Shown: positions 28,843 to 38,458, counted from the first letter of the stretch. The stretch is 64,000 bases of DNA from Mycobacterium senriense (GCF_019668465.1 NZ_AP024828.1:1116001-1180000); one strand, 5' to 3'. Numbers and translations are program-made. The notes: generated from the sequence alone by a model not told the origin.

Positions 28843-30452
28843 CGGGCGGCTCCCTCGGCAGATGCCACACGGCCGGGCTTCTGATCGGGCGTCAACCCGT
28901 CGTGAGCCAGCAGCGCGTCGGCGCGCGATAACGTCGGACCATTCGCGAACAGCGACAGCACCGACCACGGAACGGGGACCGGCGATCCGTTAAGGCCAAG
29001 GGCCTCAACCGTTTTGCCGTGTCCGGCGGCGGAGTGCTCCGACTCGTTGTCGATGCCGTAGCGGACACCGGTGTCAGAGACCCAGAACAACGACCCGGTG
29101 CCCGGCGAGTCCGGGCCGCCGCCGACGGTCTGGGTGAAGTAGCCGGTGCCCGGCGCCAGGGCGACGCGGGTGGCCGTCGTCGCGGCGCCGCCGCCCACCA
29201 GGTCGACGGTGCGGATCGATTCGGCGATCGGCAGCGCTGAGCCCGACATCAGGTGCAGCGAGCTGGTCGCGGCCCCGGCGGGCTTGCTCCAATAGGCGCA
29301 CGTGACAGGCGATTTGGCCGCGTCAACCACGCTGACCTGCTGATCCGGATACCGCGCGGTGTCCAGCATCCGCGACACGGGCAGCTTGGCCACCGCGTCG
29401 GCACCCAGCCGCGGCGGTTGGTCCAGCCCATAGGAATTGGTGTTGCGCAGGATCGCGGCGAGCACCGGTGAGATCTGCTGCATGCCGTCGGGCATCACCG
29501 CGTAGTAGCGCGGCGCACCCGAGGAACTCTGCTCCAGCGCGTAGGAGACCACCACCGCGCCGATCGGAGCGGGCACGCTGAACGGGGCCGGGGCACCGGC
29601 GTTCGGGATGCCGGGTGCCGTCAGCGACGGCGCCTCCGGGATCGCATTGAACAGGCCCAGCGCGATGGGCCTGGGCGCCGGCACCTCGGAGTTGTTCTGC
29701 CCCAGGCCAAGTGCGTTCGTGATCGCGTGGTCGGTCAGGTTGATCTGCGAACGCTTGCCGTCCCACAACAGCCAGGTGCTGCCGTCCCGGTCGACGAGGA
29801 GCGCCTGCTGCGAGGCGAGCGACGCCGCGCGTGCACCGCTGCTGTCCGGCTGGCCCGCGATCACCGTGACGCCGGTGCTGTGGGCGGCGTGCCCGCCGTG
29901 GGCCGGCTCGCTGACGGCGTCGCACACCGTCCAGTTCGCGTCGTGCGAGGGGTTTTGCACCATGCGCTCCGGCGCACCCGGGATGCCGATCAGGTTGCCG
30001 CGCGGAAAGCGGTCCAGCTCACTACTTTTCACCATGGTGGGGTCGACAGCGTGGCCGGTGATCAGCCGGGCGGAGGTCAGGTTGAGCACCGGGTGCAGGT
30101 CGTCGCCGACACGGACGTACAGCGCGGCCGTCGAGCGGTCGGCCAGCACGGCGTTGGTACCCACCGTGCCGCTGGGCCGGATCAGCGAGAACACGAAGCA
30201 ACCCGCCAGGCCGGTGACCAGCAGGACCGCGCCCATCGCCACCGCGCGCGACTGCGTGCGCAGCGGGTCGACCAGCATCCTGGTGTCGTGCAAGGCGATA
30301 CCGGAGGCGATCCGGCGCATCACGAACCGCCAGCCGGTGACCTGATGGCGGGTGACGAAACCGCGGCGGTACTCGACCTGGTCGGGGTTGTCGTTGACCG
30401 GCGTGCGAGAGGTGAACGAACGGCGTTCGTCGGACTCGTTGTTGGAGGTCAT
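28839..30452 (-). CDS. eccB3: ESX-3 membrane component EccB3
   Basis: A 537-residue protein of the ESX-3 membrane complex. A short cytosolic N-terminus with [19 protein letters not shown] is followed by one membrane segment ([19 protein letters not shown], about residues 70-90) and a large periplasmic domain with R1-R4 repeats. EccB forms the periplasmic part of the channel. Four-base start/stop overlaps with eccA3 upstream and eccC3 downstream couple translation. Confidence 0.95.
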   Translation of the reverse strand: MTSNNESDERRSFTSRTPVNDNPDQVEYRRGFVTRHQVTGWRFVMRRIASGIALHDTRMLVDPLRTQSRAVAMGAVLLVTGLAGCFVFSLIRPSGTVGTNAVLADRSTAALYVRVGDDLHPVLNLTSARLITGHAVDPTMVKSSELDRFPRGNLIGIPGAPERMVQNPSHDANWTVCDAVSEPAHGGHAAHSTGVTVIAGQPDSSGARAASLASQQALLVDRDGSTWLLWDGKRSQINLTDHAITNALGLGQNNSEVPAPRPIALGLFNAIPEAPSLTAPGIPNAGAPAPFSVPAPIGAVVVSYALEQSSSGAPRYYAVMPDGMQQISPVLAAILRNTNSYGLDQPPRLGADAVAKLPVSRMLDTARYPDQQVSVVDAAKSPVTCAYWSKPAGAATSSLHLMSGSALPIAESIRTVDLVGGGAATTATRVALAPGTGYFTQTVGGGPDSPGTGSLFWVSDTGVRYGIDNESEHSAAGHGKTVEALGLNGSPVPVPWSVLSLFANGPTLSRADALLAHDGLTPDQKPGRVASAEGAAR

Positions 30453-32299
30453 GCCGGCACCGACAGGCCAAGGCCGCGCAGCAGCGGCTCTACCGACCGT
30501 TCGACGTCGTCGTCGGTGATCGTCATCAGCTCCTCGTCGCTGAATTCGCCGGTTCCGGCGTGTTCCGAATGGTCGAGCCGGAACTCTCGTTCTTCTTCGG
30601 AGCGTTCGACGATGTTCCGGACGAATCGACCGTTACCGGCGATGTCCAAGTTGCGTCGCGAGATTCCGTTGGCGTCCGGGGTCGACTCGGTCGCCAACTT
30701 GGTGAACAACGCCTCCATGTGTTCGAGCGCGGCCGTCTCGAAGATGCTGTCGCGCTGCTCGGCCATCGTGTTTGCGATCTCGACCAACTCCGACGGTGCG
30801 TAGGAAGGGAAGTCGATGTTGCGAGTGAACCGGGAACGCAAACCCTCGTTGGTATCCAGGAACCTGTCCAGGTCGGCGCGGTATCCGGCGATGATGACCA
30901 CCAGGCGGTCGCGGTCGTTCTCCATCCGCGCCAGCAGGGTGTCGATGGCCACCAGCCCGAAGTCGTTCTTGGCGCCCGTTGCAACCAGCGCGTAGGCCTC
31001 GTCGAGGAACAGCACGCCGTCGAGGGCACTGTCGATGATCGCGTTGGTCTTGGCCTCGGTCTCGCCGATGTGCTGGCCGATGAGGTCGGCGCGGTGGACC
31101 TCTCGAATGTTTTCCCGCTTCAAAAGCCCTAGGCCGCAATAGATCTTGGCGACAACGCGGGCGATGGTGGTCTTACCGGTTCCGGGCGGGCCCGCGAAGA
31201 CCAGGTGGTGGGCGCGCTGCGCGACCGCCAGGCCGCGTTGCTTGCGGACCAGTTCCATGGCGACCGAACTCTTCAGGCGCGATACCTGGTTCTTGACCTC
31301 GTCGAGCCCGATGAATTCGGCGAGCTGGCGCTCCGCCTCCTGCAGCAGCACGGCCTTGCGTTCGTGCGCGGCGGGGTCGACGAAATCCTCTGCGCTGGGC
31401 TCGGTTTCGGGGTCCCAGGGGTCGGTGCGGGCCTCGATGCGCGCCGCCGTGGTGGTCACGATGCCGAAACTGGTGTCGGTCAGGGCTTGTTCGACTTGTT
31501 CGTTTTCCGGGTGCGCGGCGTACAGATCCTGCAGCACCTCGCTCGCCGAGTCCTCGTCCACATGCGCGCGCAGCACCAGCGCCTTGGCCAGCGCGCCGTC
31601 GACGGCGGCCACCGCGACCGGCCCCTCGGGCTCCTCCAGATACGACAGCGACGGGGCGAACATCCCCAGCCGGGCCAGCGCGGTGCCCAGCGCGATCTTG
31701 GCGGCGTGCGAGAACGCCTCGTCGAGATCCGCGTCGTTGACGATCGGGGTCAGCAGTTTGACGACGTCCGACCAGCGCTCGGCGCGGTAGTTGATGACGA
31801 CCGACACCCACCGGGCCTCGCGCCAGTTCGGGCGGCCGGCGGTCAGGCCGGTGACGATTTCGTCGGCCTCAGCAAATCGTCCCGCCGTTGCCAGCGCGGC
31901 CGCGTAGGCGAGGTGGAAGTCGTCGGGGGTCGCGGCACGAAACTGCAAATACAGTCCGGTGTCGTAGCGGAAACCCAGCGAGCCGGGCGTCAGGTCGACC
32001 TGGCGCTGCAGCGTGCCCACGGTTGCGACGTTGCGCGACACCGCCTCGAGCACCCGCAGGGACGCGTCGCCGGCGGCCGCCAGGCCCGTCCACGCGTCGC
32101 ACTGGTCGTGGGCGATGCGGGTCAGTGCGGTGAAACCGGAGCGCGCGGCGGCCAGATCGGCGGGACGCTGGCGCTGGTAGACGACGATGCCCAGCGCGCG
32201 GCAGCAGGTGGCGAACCGGCTGACGACGTCCTCGTCGACCCGCGCGTCCCCCCGTGAATTAACGGGAGCTGTGAGCATGCCGGTGTCACCGAGTTCCAC
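30449..32299 (-). CDS. eccA3: ESX-3 AAA+ ATPase EccA3
   Basis: A 616-residue cytosolic CbxX/CfqX-type AAA+ ATPase. The N-terminal 300 residues are a TPR-like helical domain (AALATAGRFAEADEIV), and the ATPase domain follows with Walker A GPPGTGKT (about 370-377), Walker B VLFLDEAYAL (about 429-438) and an arginine-rich sensor (GLRSRFTRNIDF). EccA helps to free chaperones such as EspG from PE-PPE substrates. The GTG at 32299 starts the operon; IdeR-like boxes lie just upstream and a Zur-like box 213 bases away. Confidence 0.94.
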   Translation of the reverse strand: MELGDTGMLTAPVNSRGDARVDEDVVSRFATCCRALGIVVYQRQRPADLAAARSGFTALTRIAHDQCDAWTGLAAAGDASLRVLEAVSRNVATVGTLQRQVDLTPGSLGFRYDTGLYLQFRAATPDDFHLAYAAALATAGRFAEADEIVTGLTAGRPNWREARWVSVVINYRAERWSDVVKLLTPIVNDADLDEAFSHAAKIALGTALARLGMFAPSLSYLEEPEGPVAVAAVDGALAKALVLRAHVDEDSASEVLQDLYAAHPENEQVEQALTDTSFGIVTTTAARIEARTDPWDPETEPSAEDFVDPAAHERKAVLLQEAERQLAEFIGLDEVKNQVSRLKSSVAMELVRKQRGLAVAQRAHHLVFAGPPGTGKTTIARVVAKIYCGLGLLKRENIREVHRADLIGQHIGETEAKTNAIIDSALDGVLFLDEAYALVATGAKNDFGLVAIDTLLARMENDRDRLVVIIAGYRADLDRFLDTNEGLRSRFTRNIDFPSYAPSELVEIANTMAEQRDSIFETAALEHMEALFTKLATESTPDANGISRRNLDIAGNGRFVRNIVERSEEEREFRLDHSEHAGTGEFSDEELMTITDDDVERSVEPLLRGLGLSVPA

Positions 32300-32319
32300 G
32301 GCCGCGTCTTTTCATGTAT

Positions 32320-32338
32320 GTAGCCTCCCCTAACCTAA
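32320..32338 (-). promoter_or_regulatory. IdeR-box-like site 1 of eccA3
   Basis: On the minus strand TTAGGTTAGGGGAGGCTAC, which matches the iron box TTAGGTTAGSCTAACCTAA at 14 of 19 positions, with a perfect left half. It ends about 20 bases before the eccA3 start, where IdeR-iron would block transcription. Confidence 0.7.
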
Positions 32339-32346
32339 CTGCCTGA

Positions 32347-32369
32347 AGTTAGCATTGCATAAGCTAACT
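32347..32369 (-). promoter_or_regulatory. IdeR-box-like site 2 of eccA3
   Basis: AGTTAGC (32347-32353) and GCTAACT (32363-32369) form a perfect 7-base inverted repeat; the central 19-mer TTAGCATTGCATAAGCTAA matches the iron-box consensus at 14 of 19 positions. With site 1 it forms a tandem pair, common for IdeR-controlled promoters. Confidence 0.6.
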
Positions 32370-32511
32370 GTCGAGGCGTTTGGGCCTGTCCTGCTCACCA
32401 CTGCACAGTCCTTCTTTTACCGCTGTTGAGGATGTTTCGGGTAGCAATTCGCCGCATTTCCGGCATACTCACAGCCGCACGTCGGGTGGTCTCACAACAA
32501 GGCCTTACCTT

Positions 32512-32530
32512 AATGAAAATCATTTTCATT
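32512..32530 (-). promoter_or_regulatory. Zur-like palindrome upstream of eccA3
   Basis: AATGAAAATCATTTTCATT, a palindrome with 9-base perfect arms around one central base, the geometry of mycobacterial Zur operators. It is 213 bases before eccA3 and 100 bases beyond the end of the PPE gene, so eccA3 is the most likely target. Confidence 0.75.
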
Positions 32531-32630
32531 ATCAACTCGGCTCGCGCCCCGGGACCGTCCGGGCCGGCCGGTGGCCGCCGGAACGATCACGCAGCCAGTA
32601 GTCGGCCGCCGGGCCCAAAAAGTTCCACCC

Positions 32631-34100
32631 CTAGTCGCTCCCCCAGCTGCCCGGCAACATCGGCAACGAGGGTCCGTTGCCGAACTCGTCACCGGCCAGC
32701 GTGGCGAGCCCCGCGGCCTCGGTGTTCTCCGCCGGCGCCGTTCCGGCAAAGCCCAGCGACCCCGCACCCCGATCCGATGCCACCGACGAGCCGGGGTGGG
32801 GATTCGAGCCGAGGTCCGGTTCGAGATCCATGTACTCATAGCCGCGGTAGTGGTCCTTCATCGCCGCCTGACGGCGGCGTCGGGCGCGCTGCCTGTCGGC
32901 GACGGATGCCGCGGCCGACGCCGCGGCCGCGGCCCGATCGGACTCGGGCGCTTTGCGCTGGGCGCCGCTGCCCAGGCCAGCGCCGGTCCCGATGCCGGGG
33001 CCACCGACCAGGTATGGGTAGGCGACGGTCTCGCCGCCGGTCACGGGCGGCGGCGACGTTGGGGGCGCAGGTGCCGAGGCCGGGGCGGGCGCCGGAGCGG
33101 GAGTGGAGACGGGGGACGGCGCCGGCGCGGCGACCGGGGCAGCGCTCACGACCGGAGTGCTGCTAACAGCCGGCGCACTGGGCGCCTCCGGCATCGGTGC
33201 GGGCACGGGGGCGGCCGCCGGAATTGGGGCTGGTTGGATCGCCGCCAGCAGACTCAAGCCCGCTATGCCTCCCGCCAATCCACCCGGCACGATGAACGGA
33301 AGGGCAGCAAGCTGGGGGAACGCCTGAAGGGCCTCCCCGAGGTGGGTGAACTCGTCTGCGATGAGTCCGGCGGGCCCGAAAATGTCTTCCACTAAATCCT
33401 CTAATGCGTCGGCTGGGTCCTCAGGAAATTCCGCCAAATCTTTCCCCAGGGTCTGGAAAATCTCGAGGAAGCGGTTTACCCACCAGCTCAGCTGGTACGG
33501 GTTGCCGCCGTCATTGTCGACTATGCCGGTATCGTCGCTGTCTTCGCCGCTGCTGTCGCTGGCGTTCACGATCGTTGGTGCCGGATCGGTCTGCGGCGCC
33601 GCCGCTACGGCCGTGCCGGCCACCGCCTGATAGGTCGACATGGTGGTGGCCGCCTGGACCCACATCCGTGCATAGTCGGCCTCGTTGACCGCGATTGGCA
33701 CGGTGTTGACCCCGAAAAAGTTGGTCGCCATCAGTGCCGCGTGCGTGGCGTGGTTGCCGGCCAATTCCGGCAGGGTCGGCATCGCGGCCAGCGCCGTTGT
33801 GTAGGCGGTGGCCGCGGTCTCGTGCTCGGCAGCCACGGCCGCGGCGTTGGCGCTAGCCCGCTCCAACCAGGCCAGGTAGGGCAGGTGGGCGGCCACATAC
33901 CGCTCCGCAGTGGGGCCCTCCCACGATCCGGCCTGGGCGGCCGCCAGCGTCGCGCTGAGCTCGTCGGCGGCCGACGCATACGTCTCGCTCAACGAACTCC
34001 ACGATGCGGCCGACGCCAACAGGCCGGCTGGCCCCGGTCCGCTGCTCAGCAGCGTGGAGTGGACCTCGGGGGCCAGCGCCATCCAGACCGGCGCGGTCAT
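32631..34100 (-). CDS. PPE family protein between methyltransferase and ESX-3
   Basis: A 489-residue PPE protein. The PPE domain covers about residues 1-180 with SWEGPTAERYVAA (W-x-G), [21 protein letters not shown] and the family start, though the name-giving tripeptide is APE (MALAPEVHS). A hydrophobic segment and a Pro/Ala linker follow, then the same tail as PPE4 (GFAGT...DEFGNGPSLPMLPGSW). No PE gene precedes it, so it would need a PE partner from elsewhere, perhaps PE5. Probably an ESX-3 substrate by likeness and position. I find no Zur box in the 230 bases upstream. Confidence 0.85.
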   Translation of the reverse strand: MTAPVWMALAPEVHSTLLSSGPGPAGLLASAASWSSLSETYASAADELSATLAAAQAGSWEGPTAERYVAAHLPYLAWLERASANAAAVAAEHETAATAYTTALAAMPTLPELAGNHATHAALMATNFFGVNTVPIAVNEADYARMWVQAATTMSTYQAVAGTAVAAAPQTDPAPTIVNASDSSGEDSDDTGIVDNDGGNPYQLSWWVNRFLEIFQTLGKDLAEFPEDPADALEDLVEDIFGPAGLIADEFTHLGEALQAFPQLAALPFIVPGGLAGGIAGLSLLAAIQPAPIPAAAPVPAPMPEAPSAPAVSSTPVVSAAPVAAPAPSPVSTPAPAPAPASAPAPPTSPPPVTGGETVAYPYLVGGPGIGTGAGLGSGAQRKAPESDRAAAAASAAASVADRQRARRRRQAAMKDHYRGYEYMDLEPDLGSNPHPGSSVASDRGAGSLGFAGTAPAENTEAAGLATLAGDEFGNGPSLPMLPGSWGSD

Positions 34101-34287
34101 GCCCGCTCACCCGGAGGTGGCGGCGCGACCGGGCAATGAGGGAAAACGCATGGCGCCATGTCAGAGACTCCTCGCCGGGCGATGTCAGCAACCGCCGGGC
34201 TGTCAGCGGCGCAAGGATGAGCCCGGTAGTAGTCGGGCGGCGGCCGGAAGAAGTTCCTGCGGGCGACCGATTCAGGGAGAACTCATC

Positions 34288-34326
34288 GAAAGCCGGCCGC
34301 GCGATCGACGATCACGGCCGGCTTTC
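34288..34326 (-). terminator. Hairpin terminator after the methyltransferase gene
   Basis: GAAAGCCGGCC (34288-34298) and GGCCGGCTTTC (34316-34326) form a perfect 11-base stem around a 17-base loop, starting 6 bases after the stop of the methyltransferase gene. There is no long T tract, as is common for mycobacterial hairpin terminators. Confidence 0.7.
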
Positions 34327-34332
34327 CACGGC

Positions 34333-35238
34333 TCAGGCCCGGATGGCGCTCACCAGGGTGTTGCGCGCGATCATCGGACCGGCCTCGGTGTCCGGGCCGG
34401 GTACCGGGCGGCCGACCTCGCGGAGGTAGTCGGCCAACGGAGTGCCGACCGCGGTCCAGCCGTGCTTGGCGAACCATTCGGTGGCCGGCGCGTGCTGCTC
34501 GTTGTAGACGAGCTGGAAGAACACCCGCTGGTCGCCCTGCGCGGTGGCCGCCCGTTCTTCCGCGACCGCGGCCTCAAAGTCCTCGGGTTTCATCGGGGCT
34601 CCGTCCTCGACGGCGACGTGGCTGCCGTGGCCGGCCAGGCTGTCGATACCGGTGAACAGCTGCTCCTCGGCCGTCGCCGGGAGGTAGATCAACAGGCCCT
34701 CGGCGATCCACGCCGAAGGCTTGGCGGGGTCAAAGCCGGTGTCGCGCAGGGCTTGCGGCCAGTCTTCACGTAGATCGATGGCGATCTCCCGACGCTCGGC
34801 ACGCGGTTGCGCGCCGGCGCCGGTGAGCACCTCGCGCTTGAAGTCGAGCACCTGCGGCTGGTCGAGCTCGAAGATGGTCGTCGCGGCCGGCCAGTCCAAG
34901 CGGTAGGCGCGCGAGTCCAGGCCTGCCGCCAGGACGACCACCTGCCGCACCCCCGCTTCGGCCGCGCGGCGGAAATATTCGTCGAAGTACTTGGTGCGGG
35001 CGCCCTGGAAGTTGACGAAGTTCTCACCGAAGTCGGCGGTCTTCAGCTGGTGGTCGGGATCCTTGCCGTCCAGCACGTCCGCCCATGAACCGCCCACGGC
35101 GCGGCAGAAGACCTCCGCGTATGGATCTACGGCCAGCGGGTCGGGCTTTTGCGCTTCCAACGCCCGCGCTGTCGCCACGAACAACGCGGTGGAGCCCACA
35201 CTCGTGGTGATGTCCCAGGTATCGCCTTCGCTTCGCAC
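34333..35238 (-). CDS. SAM-dependent methyltransferase (Rv0281-like, TIGR00027 family)
   Basis: A 301-residue member of the mycobacterial leucine-carboxyl-methyltransferase-like family. The start GTG at 35238 gives the family N-terminus [14 protein letters not shown]; an upstream in-frame GTG/ATG would add about 18 atypical residues. The SAM motif is [15 protein letters not shown] and the second motif [10 protein letters not shown]. Rv0281 lies beside ESX-3 in M. tuberculosis too. The methyl acceptor is unknown. A hairpin terminator follows the stop. Confidence 0.85.
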   Translation of the reverse strand: MRSEGDTWDITTSVGSTALFVATARALEAQKPDPLAVDPYAEVFCRAVGGSWADVLDGKDPDHQLKTADFGENFVNFQGARTKYFDEYFRRAAEAGVRQVVVLAAGLDSRAYRLDWPAATTIFELDQPQVLDFKREVLTGAGAQPRAERREIAIDLREDWPQALRDTGFDPAKPSAWIAEGLLIYLPATAEEQLFTGIDSLAGHGSHVAVEDGAPMKPEDFEAAVAEERAATAQGDQRVFFQLVYNEQHAPATEWFAKHGWTAVGTPLADYLREVGRPVPGPDTEAGPMIARNTLVSAIRA

Positions 35239-35424
35239 GAGCACCACAGTACGCCGCGCCACCGACACGCCTTTTCCGGTGGCGCGCAACATTAATGGGA
35301 ACGACGGCGCAACCGCAGAGCGGGGCGGCGGGGGTTCGATGCGGTATCGCCGAACGCTGGCTGTGACCGACGTCTGCCCGCTGGGTAATTCCGGCTTTCA
35401 CCTCGGAAGGTCAGCACCTATGCT

Positions 35425-35443
35425 AATGAAAATCATTGTCGTG
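35425..35443 (+). promoter_or_regulatory. Zur-like site before the metal transporter operon
   Basis: AATGAAAATCATTGTCGTG: the left arm and centre equal the ESX-3 site, the right arm is degenerate. It lies about 30 bases before the GTG start of the solute-binding protein gene, where bound Zur would block the promoter. Confidence 0.7.
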
Positions 35444-35471
35444 TTTACTGGTCATCCGAACGGGAGCCCAC

Positions 35472-36395
35472 GTGACTGCCCGAAAGTGTCGTCGCGCCGC
35501 GATGCGCGGTGTCGTCCGGTCGATGCTCGTCTTGGCGCTGGCCGGTTGCGGTTCCCATTCACCGACGCTGCCGCGCTCGGGATCGTCGACGCAGGTGAAC
35601 GTTGTGGCCGCGGAGAATTTCTGGGGCGACATCGTCAAGCAGATCGGCGGCGACCATGTAACGGTCACCTCGGTGATCAGCGATCCGAATGCCGATCCAC
35701 ACCTGTATGAATCCGACGTGACAACCGCTGCGTCGGTAAGCCATGCGCAGCTCGTCGTCGTCAATGGTCTGGGCTACGACGATTTCATGGGCAAACTGCT
35801 GTCCGCGTCCCCTAATCCGGGCCGCAAGATGCTCACCGCGGCGGACGTGATGCAGATTTCGGGGTCTAACGCCAACCCGCACATATGGTATGGCATCGCG
35901 AAGGTTCCCGAGATGAGCTCTGCGATCGCCGCCCAGCTGAGCACGATCGACCCCGCGGATGCCCGGACCTTCATGGGCAACGCGAAGGCCTTCAGCGACA
36001 GCCTGGCACCCATCACAGCCGCGATCGCAAATATCAAATCGAAGTACGCCGGTGCCCCGGTCGGCTACACCGAGCGGGTGCCGGGCTATCTCCTGGACGC
36101 CGCCGGGTTGAAGTTGGCCACGCCCGCCTCGTTCGCCCAAGCGGTCGAGGACGGCAACGACCCCAGCCCCGCCGACAACTCGGCGATGGACGCCGCGGTG
36201 AGAAATAAGGCGATCAAGGTCCTGTTGTTCAACGCACAGGTCACCAGTCCCGCTACCGACGCGCTGAAGGCCCTCGCCCTCCGAATTGGCGTGCCGATCG
36301 TCGGGGCTACCGAGACGCTGCCAGCCGGCGACGCGAGCTTTCAAGCCTGGCAACTGCGGCAGATCAACGAGCTCGCCAGCGCGTTAGGAAAATAG
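35472..36395 (+). CDS. Metal (zinc-type) ABC transporter substrate-binding lipoprotein
   Basis: A 307-residue cluster A-I metal-binding protein (ZnuA/TroA family). The lipoprotein signal ends in the lipobox LALAGC, so the mature protein is anchored on the outer face of the membrane. Ligand-type residues: His in DPNADPHLYE, His in NANPHIWYG, and the third position appears as Glu in GYTERVPGYLL, with the C-terminal ETLPAGDASFQAW region as fourth. No His-rich loop is present. The GTG at 35472 keeps the n-region of the signal. First gene of a three-gene transporter operon behind a Zur-like site. Confidence 0.85.
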   Translation: MTARKCRRAAMRGVVRSMLVLALAGCGSHSPTLPRSGSSTQVNVVAAENFWGDIVKQIGGDHVTVTSVISDPNADPHLYESDVTTAASVSHAQLVVVNGLGYDDFMGKLLSASPNPGRKMLTAADVMQISGSNANPHIWYGIAKVPEMSSAIAAQLSTIDPADARTFMGNAKAFSDSLAPITAAIANIKSKYAGAPVGYTERVPGYLLDAAGLKLATPASFAQAVEDGNDPSPADNSAMDAAVRNKAIKVLLFNAQVTSPATDALKALALRIGVPIVGATETLPAGDASFQAWQLRQINELASALGK

Positions 36396-36401
36396 CCAAA
36401 G

Positions 36402-37238
36402 ATGACAATCTCCGCCGACCCCAGCTCCAAGGAGCCAATCGTCGAGCTGTCCGGCGCCGGACTGGCCTACGGTTCGCGGCCGCTGTGGCAGAACGTCGAC
36501 CTCGCGGTGGCCCCTGGCGAATTCGTTGCCGTGCTGGGCCCCAACGGCTCGGGCAAAACGTCGCTGGTCAAGGTACTGCTCGGATTGACCGCGCTGTCGT
36601 CGGGATCGGCAAGGGTGTGCGGTGCTGCGCCGCGGCGCGGCAATCACGCGATCGGCTACGTCCCGCAACAGCGGGGCTTCGATGATGACCTGCCGATCAG
36701 GGGTAGCGATCTGGTGCGGCTCGGGGTCGACGGCCACCGCTGGGGAATTGGGTTACCCAGCCCCGGCCGGCGTCGGCGCATCGAAATGGCGATCGATGCC
36801 GTCGGGGCATCCCGCTTCGCCGACGTCCCGATCGGGCGGTGCTCCGGCGGAGAGCAGCAACGCCTGCGAATCGCCCAGGCCCTGGCGGGGAACCCGAAGC
36901 TGTTGCTGTGTGACGAGCCGCTGCTGTCGCTGGACATCAGATACCAGGCCGAGGTCGTCGACACGCTCGATCGCCAACGCCGCATCTCGGACATCGCGGT
37001 GATGTTTGTGACTCACGAGATCAACCCGATCCTGGGGGTTGTCGACCGGGTCCTCTACCTGGTGGGCACCCGCTGGGCGATCGGCGCGCCCGAGGAGGTG
37101 CTGACCAGCGCCCGCCTCTCGGAGTTGTATCAAACCACCGTCGAGGTGCTGCGCGTTCAGGGGCGGATCATCATCGTCGGCGCACCGGATGCGGCGCGAA
37201 CCGCGGACGATCGAGCCGACACGGTGGTGGCCCGGTGA
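36402..37238 (+). CDS. Metal ABC transporter ATP-binding protein (ZnuC/AztA-like)
   Basis: A 278-residue ABC ATPase: Walker A GPNGSGKTS near residue 47, the Q-loop YVPQQRGFDDD, the signature CSGGEQQRLRIAQAL (with Cys for the usual Leu) and Walker B LLLCDEPLLSLD, then the His switch FVTHEIN. It powers uptake by the permease encoded next. It begins six bases after the binding protein gene and overlaps the permease by four bases. Confidence 0.88.
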   Translation: MTISADPSSKEPIVELSGAGLAYGSRPLWQNVDLAVAPGEFVAVLGPNGSGKTSLVKVLLGLTALSSGSARVCGAAPRRGNHAIGYVPQQRGFDDDLPIRGSDLVRLGVDGHRWGIGLPSPGRRRRIEMAIDAVGASRFADVPIGRCSGGEQQRLRIAQALAGNPKLLLCDEPLLSLDIRYQAEVVDTLDRQRRISDIAVMFVTHEINPILGVVDRVLYLVGTRWAIGAPEEVLTSARLSELYQTTVEVLRVQGRIIIVGAPDAARTADDRADTVVAR

Positions 37239-38110
37239 CTCTCTGGGACTACCTGCACGACACATTCGTTCAGAACGCCCTCATCGCGGCCACGCTGGTG
37301 GCTGTGACAGCCGGCCTGATCGGCCCGTTCGTGATCATCCGCGACCTCGCGTTCGCGGTGCACGGCACCGCCGAGCTCGCGTTCACCGGCGCCGCGGCCG
37401 GCTTGCTCGTCGCCAAAAACCCCGTGTTGGGAGCGCTGCTGGGCTCGGTCGTCGTCGCCACCGCCATTGGACTGCTGGGCAATCGGCCCCGCGAGCGGAA
37501 CTCCGCGATCGGCGTGATCCTGGCCTTCGGGTTGGGTGTGGGTGTATACCTGCTCTCGCTGTATACCGGCTTCGCCACGGCCGCCACGAACATATTGTTC
37601 GGCCAACTCTTCGGCGTCAGCCCCAGCCAGATCGCGTTGCTGATCGTCGTCGCTATTGCCGTGCTGATCACGATGACATTGCTGTACCGCCCACTGCTCT
37701 TCGCCTCCGTCGATCCCGACGTCGCACTCGCGCGTGGGGTTCCGACCCGGTTGGTCGGATTGGTGTTCGTCTACCTGCTCGCGCTGACTGTCACCGAGGC
37801 CGCACAGATAGTCGGCACGCTGCTGGTCCTCAGCCTGGCTATTACGCCCGCGGCTGCGGCCACCCGGCTCACCGCGCGGACACCGGTGCTGATCGCCTTG
37901 TCGATCGGATTTGCGTTGATCGCTGCCGACGGCGGGCTACTCCTGGGCCTGCTCAAGCCCCACGTCAAAGCCAGCGTCTTCATCAGCGGCATCAGCTTCG
38001 CGATTTACGCCGTCGTCCGGCTGGCCAGCCCGGCTGTGCGCCAGTCCCTCGCGAGGAGCCGCGCCGCCAAGTGGATGCCGTTCGGCTCTCGTGAGGTGGC
38101 GAACAGCTAG
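37235..38110 (+). CDS. Metal ABC transporter permease (ABC-3 family)
   Basis: A 291-residue integral membrane protein with about eight segments, ABC-3 (ZnuB/TroC) type. Family marks are FVIIRDLAFAVHGTAELAFTGAAAGLL near residue 30 and GTLLVLSLAITPAAAATRLT near residue 190. GTG start overlaps the ATPase stop by four bases (GTGA), so translation is coupled. Imports zinc or a related divalent metal together with its two upstream neighbours. Confidence 0.88.
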   Translation: MTLWDYLHDTFVQNALIAATLVAVTAGLIGPFVIIRDLAFAVHGTAELAFTGAAAGLLVAKNPVLGALLGSVVVATAIGLLGNRPRERNSAIGVILAFGLGVGVYLLSLYTGFATAATNILFGQLFGVSPSQIALLIVVAIAVLITMTLLYRPLLFASVDPDVALARGVPTRLVGLVFVYLLALTVTEAAQIVGTLLVLSLAITPAAAATRLTARTPVLIALSIGFALIAADGGLLLGLLKPHVKASVFISGISFAIYAVVRLASPAVRQSLARSRAAKWMPFGSREVANS

Positions 38111-38173
38111 CGGGAGCGTCCCGTCCCGCCCGCCAGGGCCCAGGCAGCGGCAATGTCCCGGTTTCGTTGTGGG

Positions 38174-38458
38174 CTAACGGGTTCCAGCGGCGGCATCACG
38201 TGGGAGCCGGCTGCCGTAGCGGCGGCGAAACTTCTCCACCTGCCCGGCGGTGTCCACGATCCGTCGCCCGCCCGTCCAGAACGGGTGTGAATCCGAGGTG
38301 ACTTCCACGACCACCAATGGATAGGTCGAGACCCCCTGCGGGGTCTGCCATTCGACGGTACGCGCGCTGGTGAGCGTGGAGCGGGTCAAAAACCTCGCAC
38401 CGGTGTTGGCGTCCTGGAAGACGACAGGGTGGTAATCGGGATGAATGTCGGGCTTCAT
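38174..38458 (-). CDS. rpmE2: Ribosomal protein L31 type B (zinc-independent)
   Basis: A 94-residue L31 of type B: it starts [16 protein letters not shown] and carries [12 protein letters not shown], but has none of the four cysteines that hold zinc in type A L31. In zinc shortage such a copy replaces the zinc-binding protein on the ribosome and releases zinc. The ATG overlaps the stop of the CobW-like gene by four bases, so it is the second gene of that Zur-controlled unit. Confidence 0.92.
   Translation of the reverse strand: MKPDIHPDYHPVVFQDANTGARFLTRSTLTSARTVEWQTPQGVSTYPLVVVEVTSDSHPFWTGGRRIVDTAGQVEKFRRRYGSRLPRDAAAGTR

Larger units (their letters stand above)
32300..32630 (-). other. ESX-3 promoter region
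   Basis: A 331-base region between eccA3 and the upstream PPE gene. It holds no gene. It carries two IdeR-like sites close to the eccA3 start and a Zur-like palindrome further upstream (all annotated separately), matching the dual iron and zinc control known for the ESX-3 promoter of M. tuberculosis. Confidence 0.8.

Noticed and set aside
34101-34332. Possible PE gene or Zur site before the PPE gene at 32631
   Set aside because: No PE-like start or YxxxD end can be translated and no AATGAAAAT-type arm is present.
38111-38123. Hairpin CGGGA-GCG-TCCCG as terminator of the transporter operon
   Set aside because: Stem of five bases is too short to call in GC-rich DNA.
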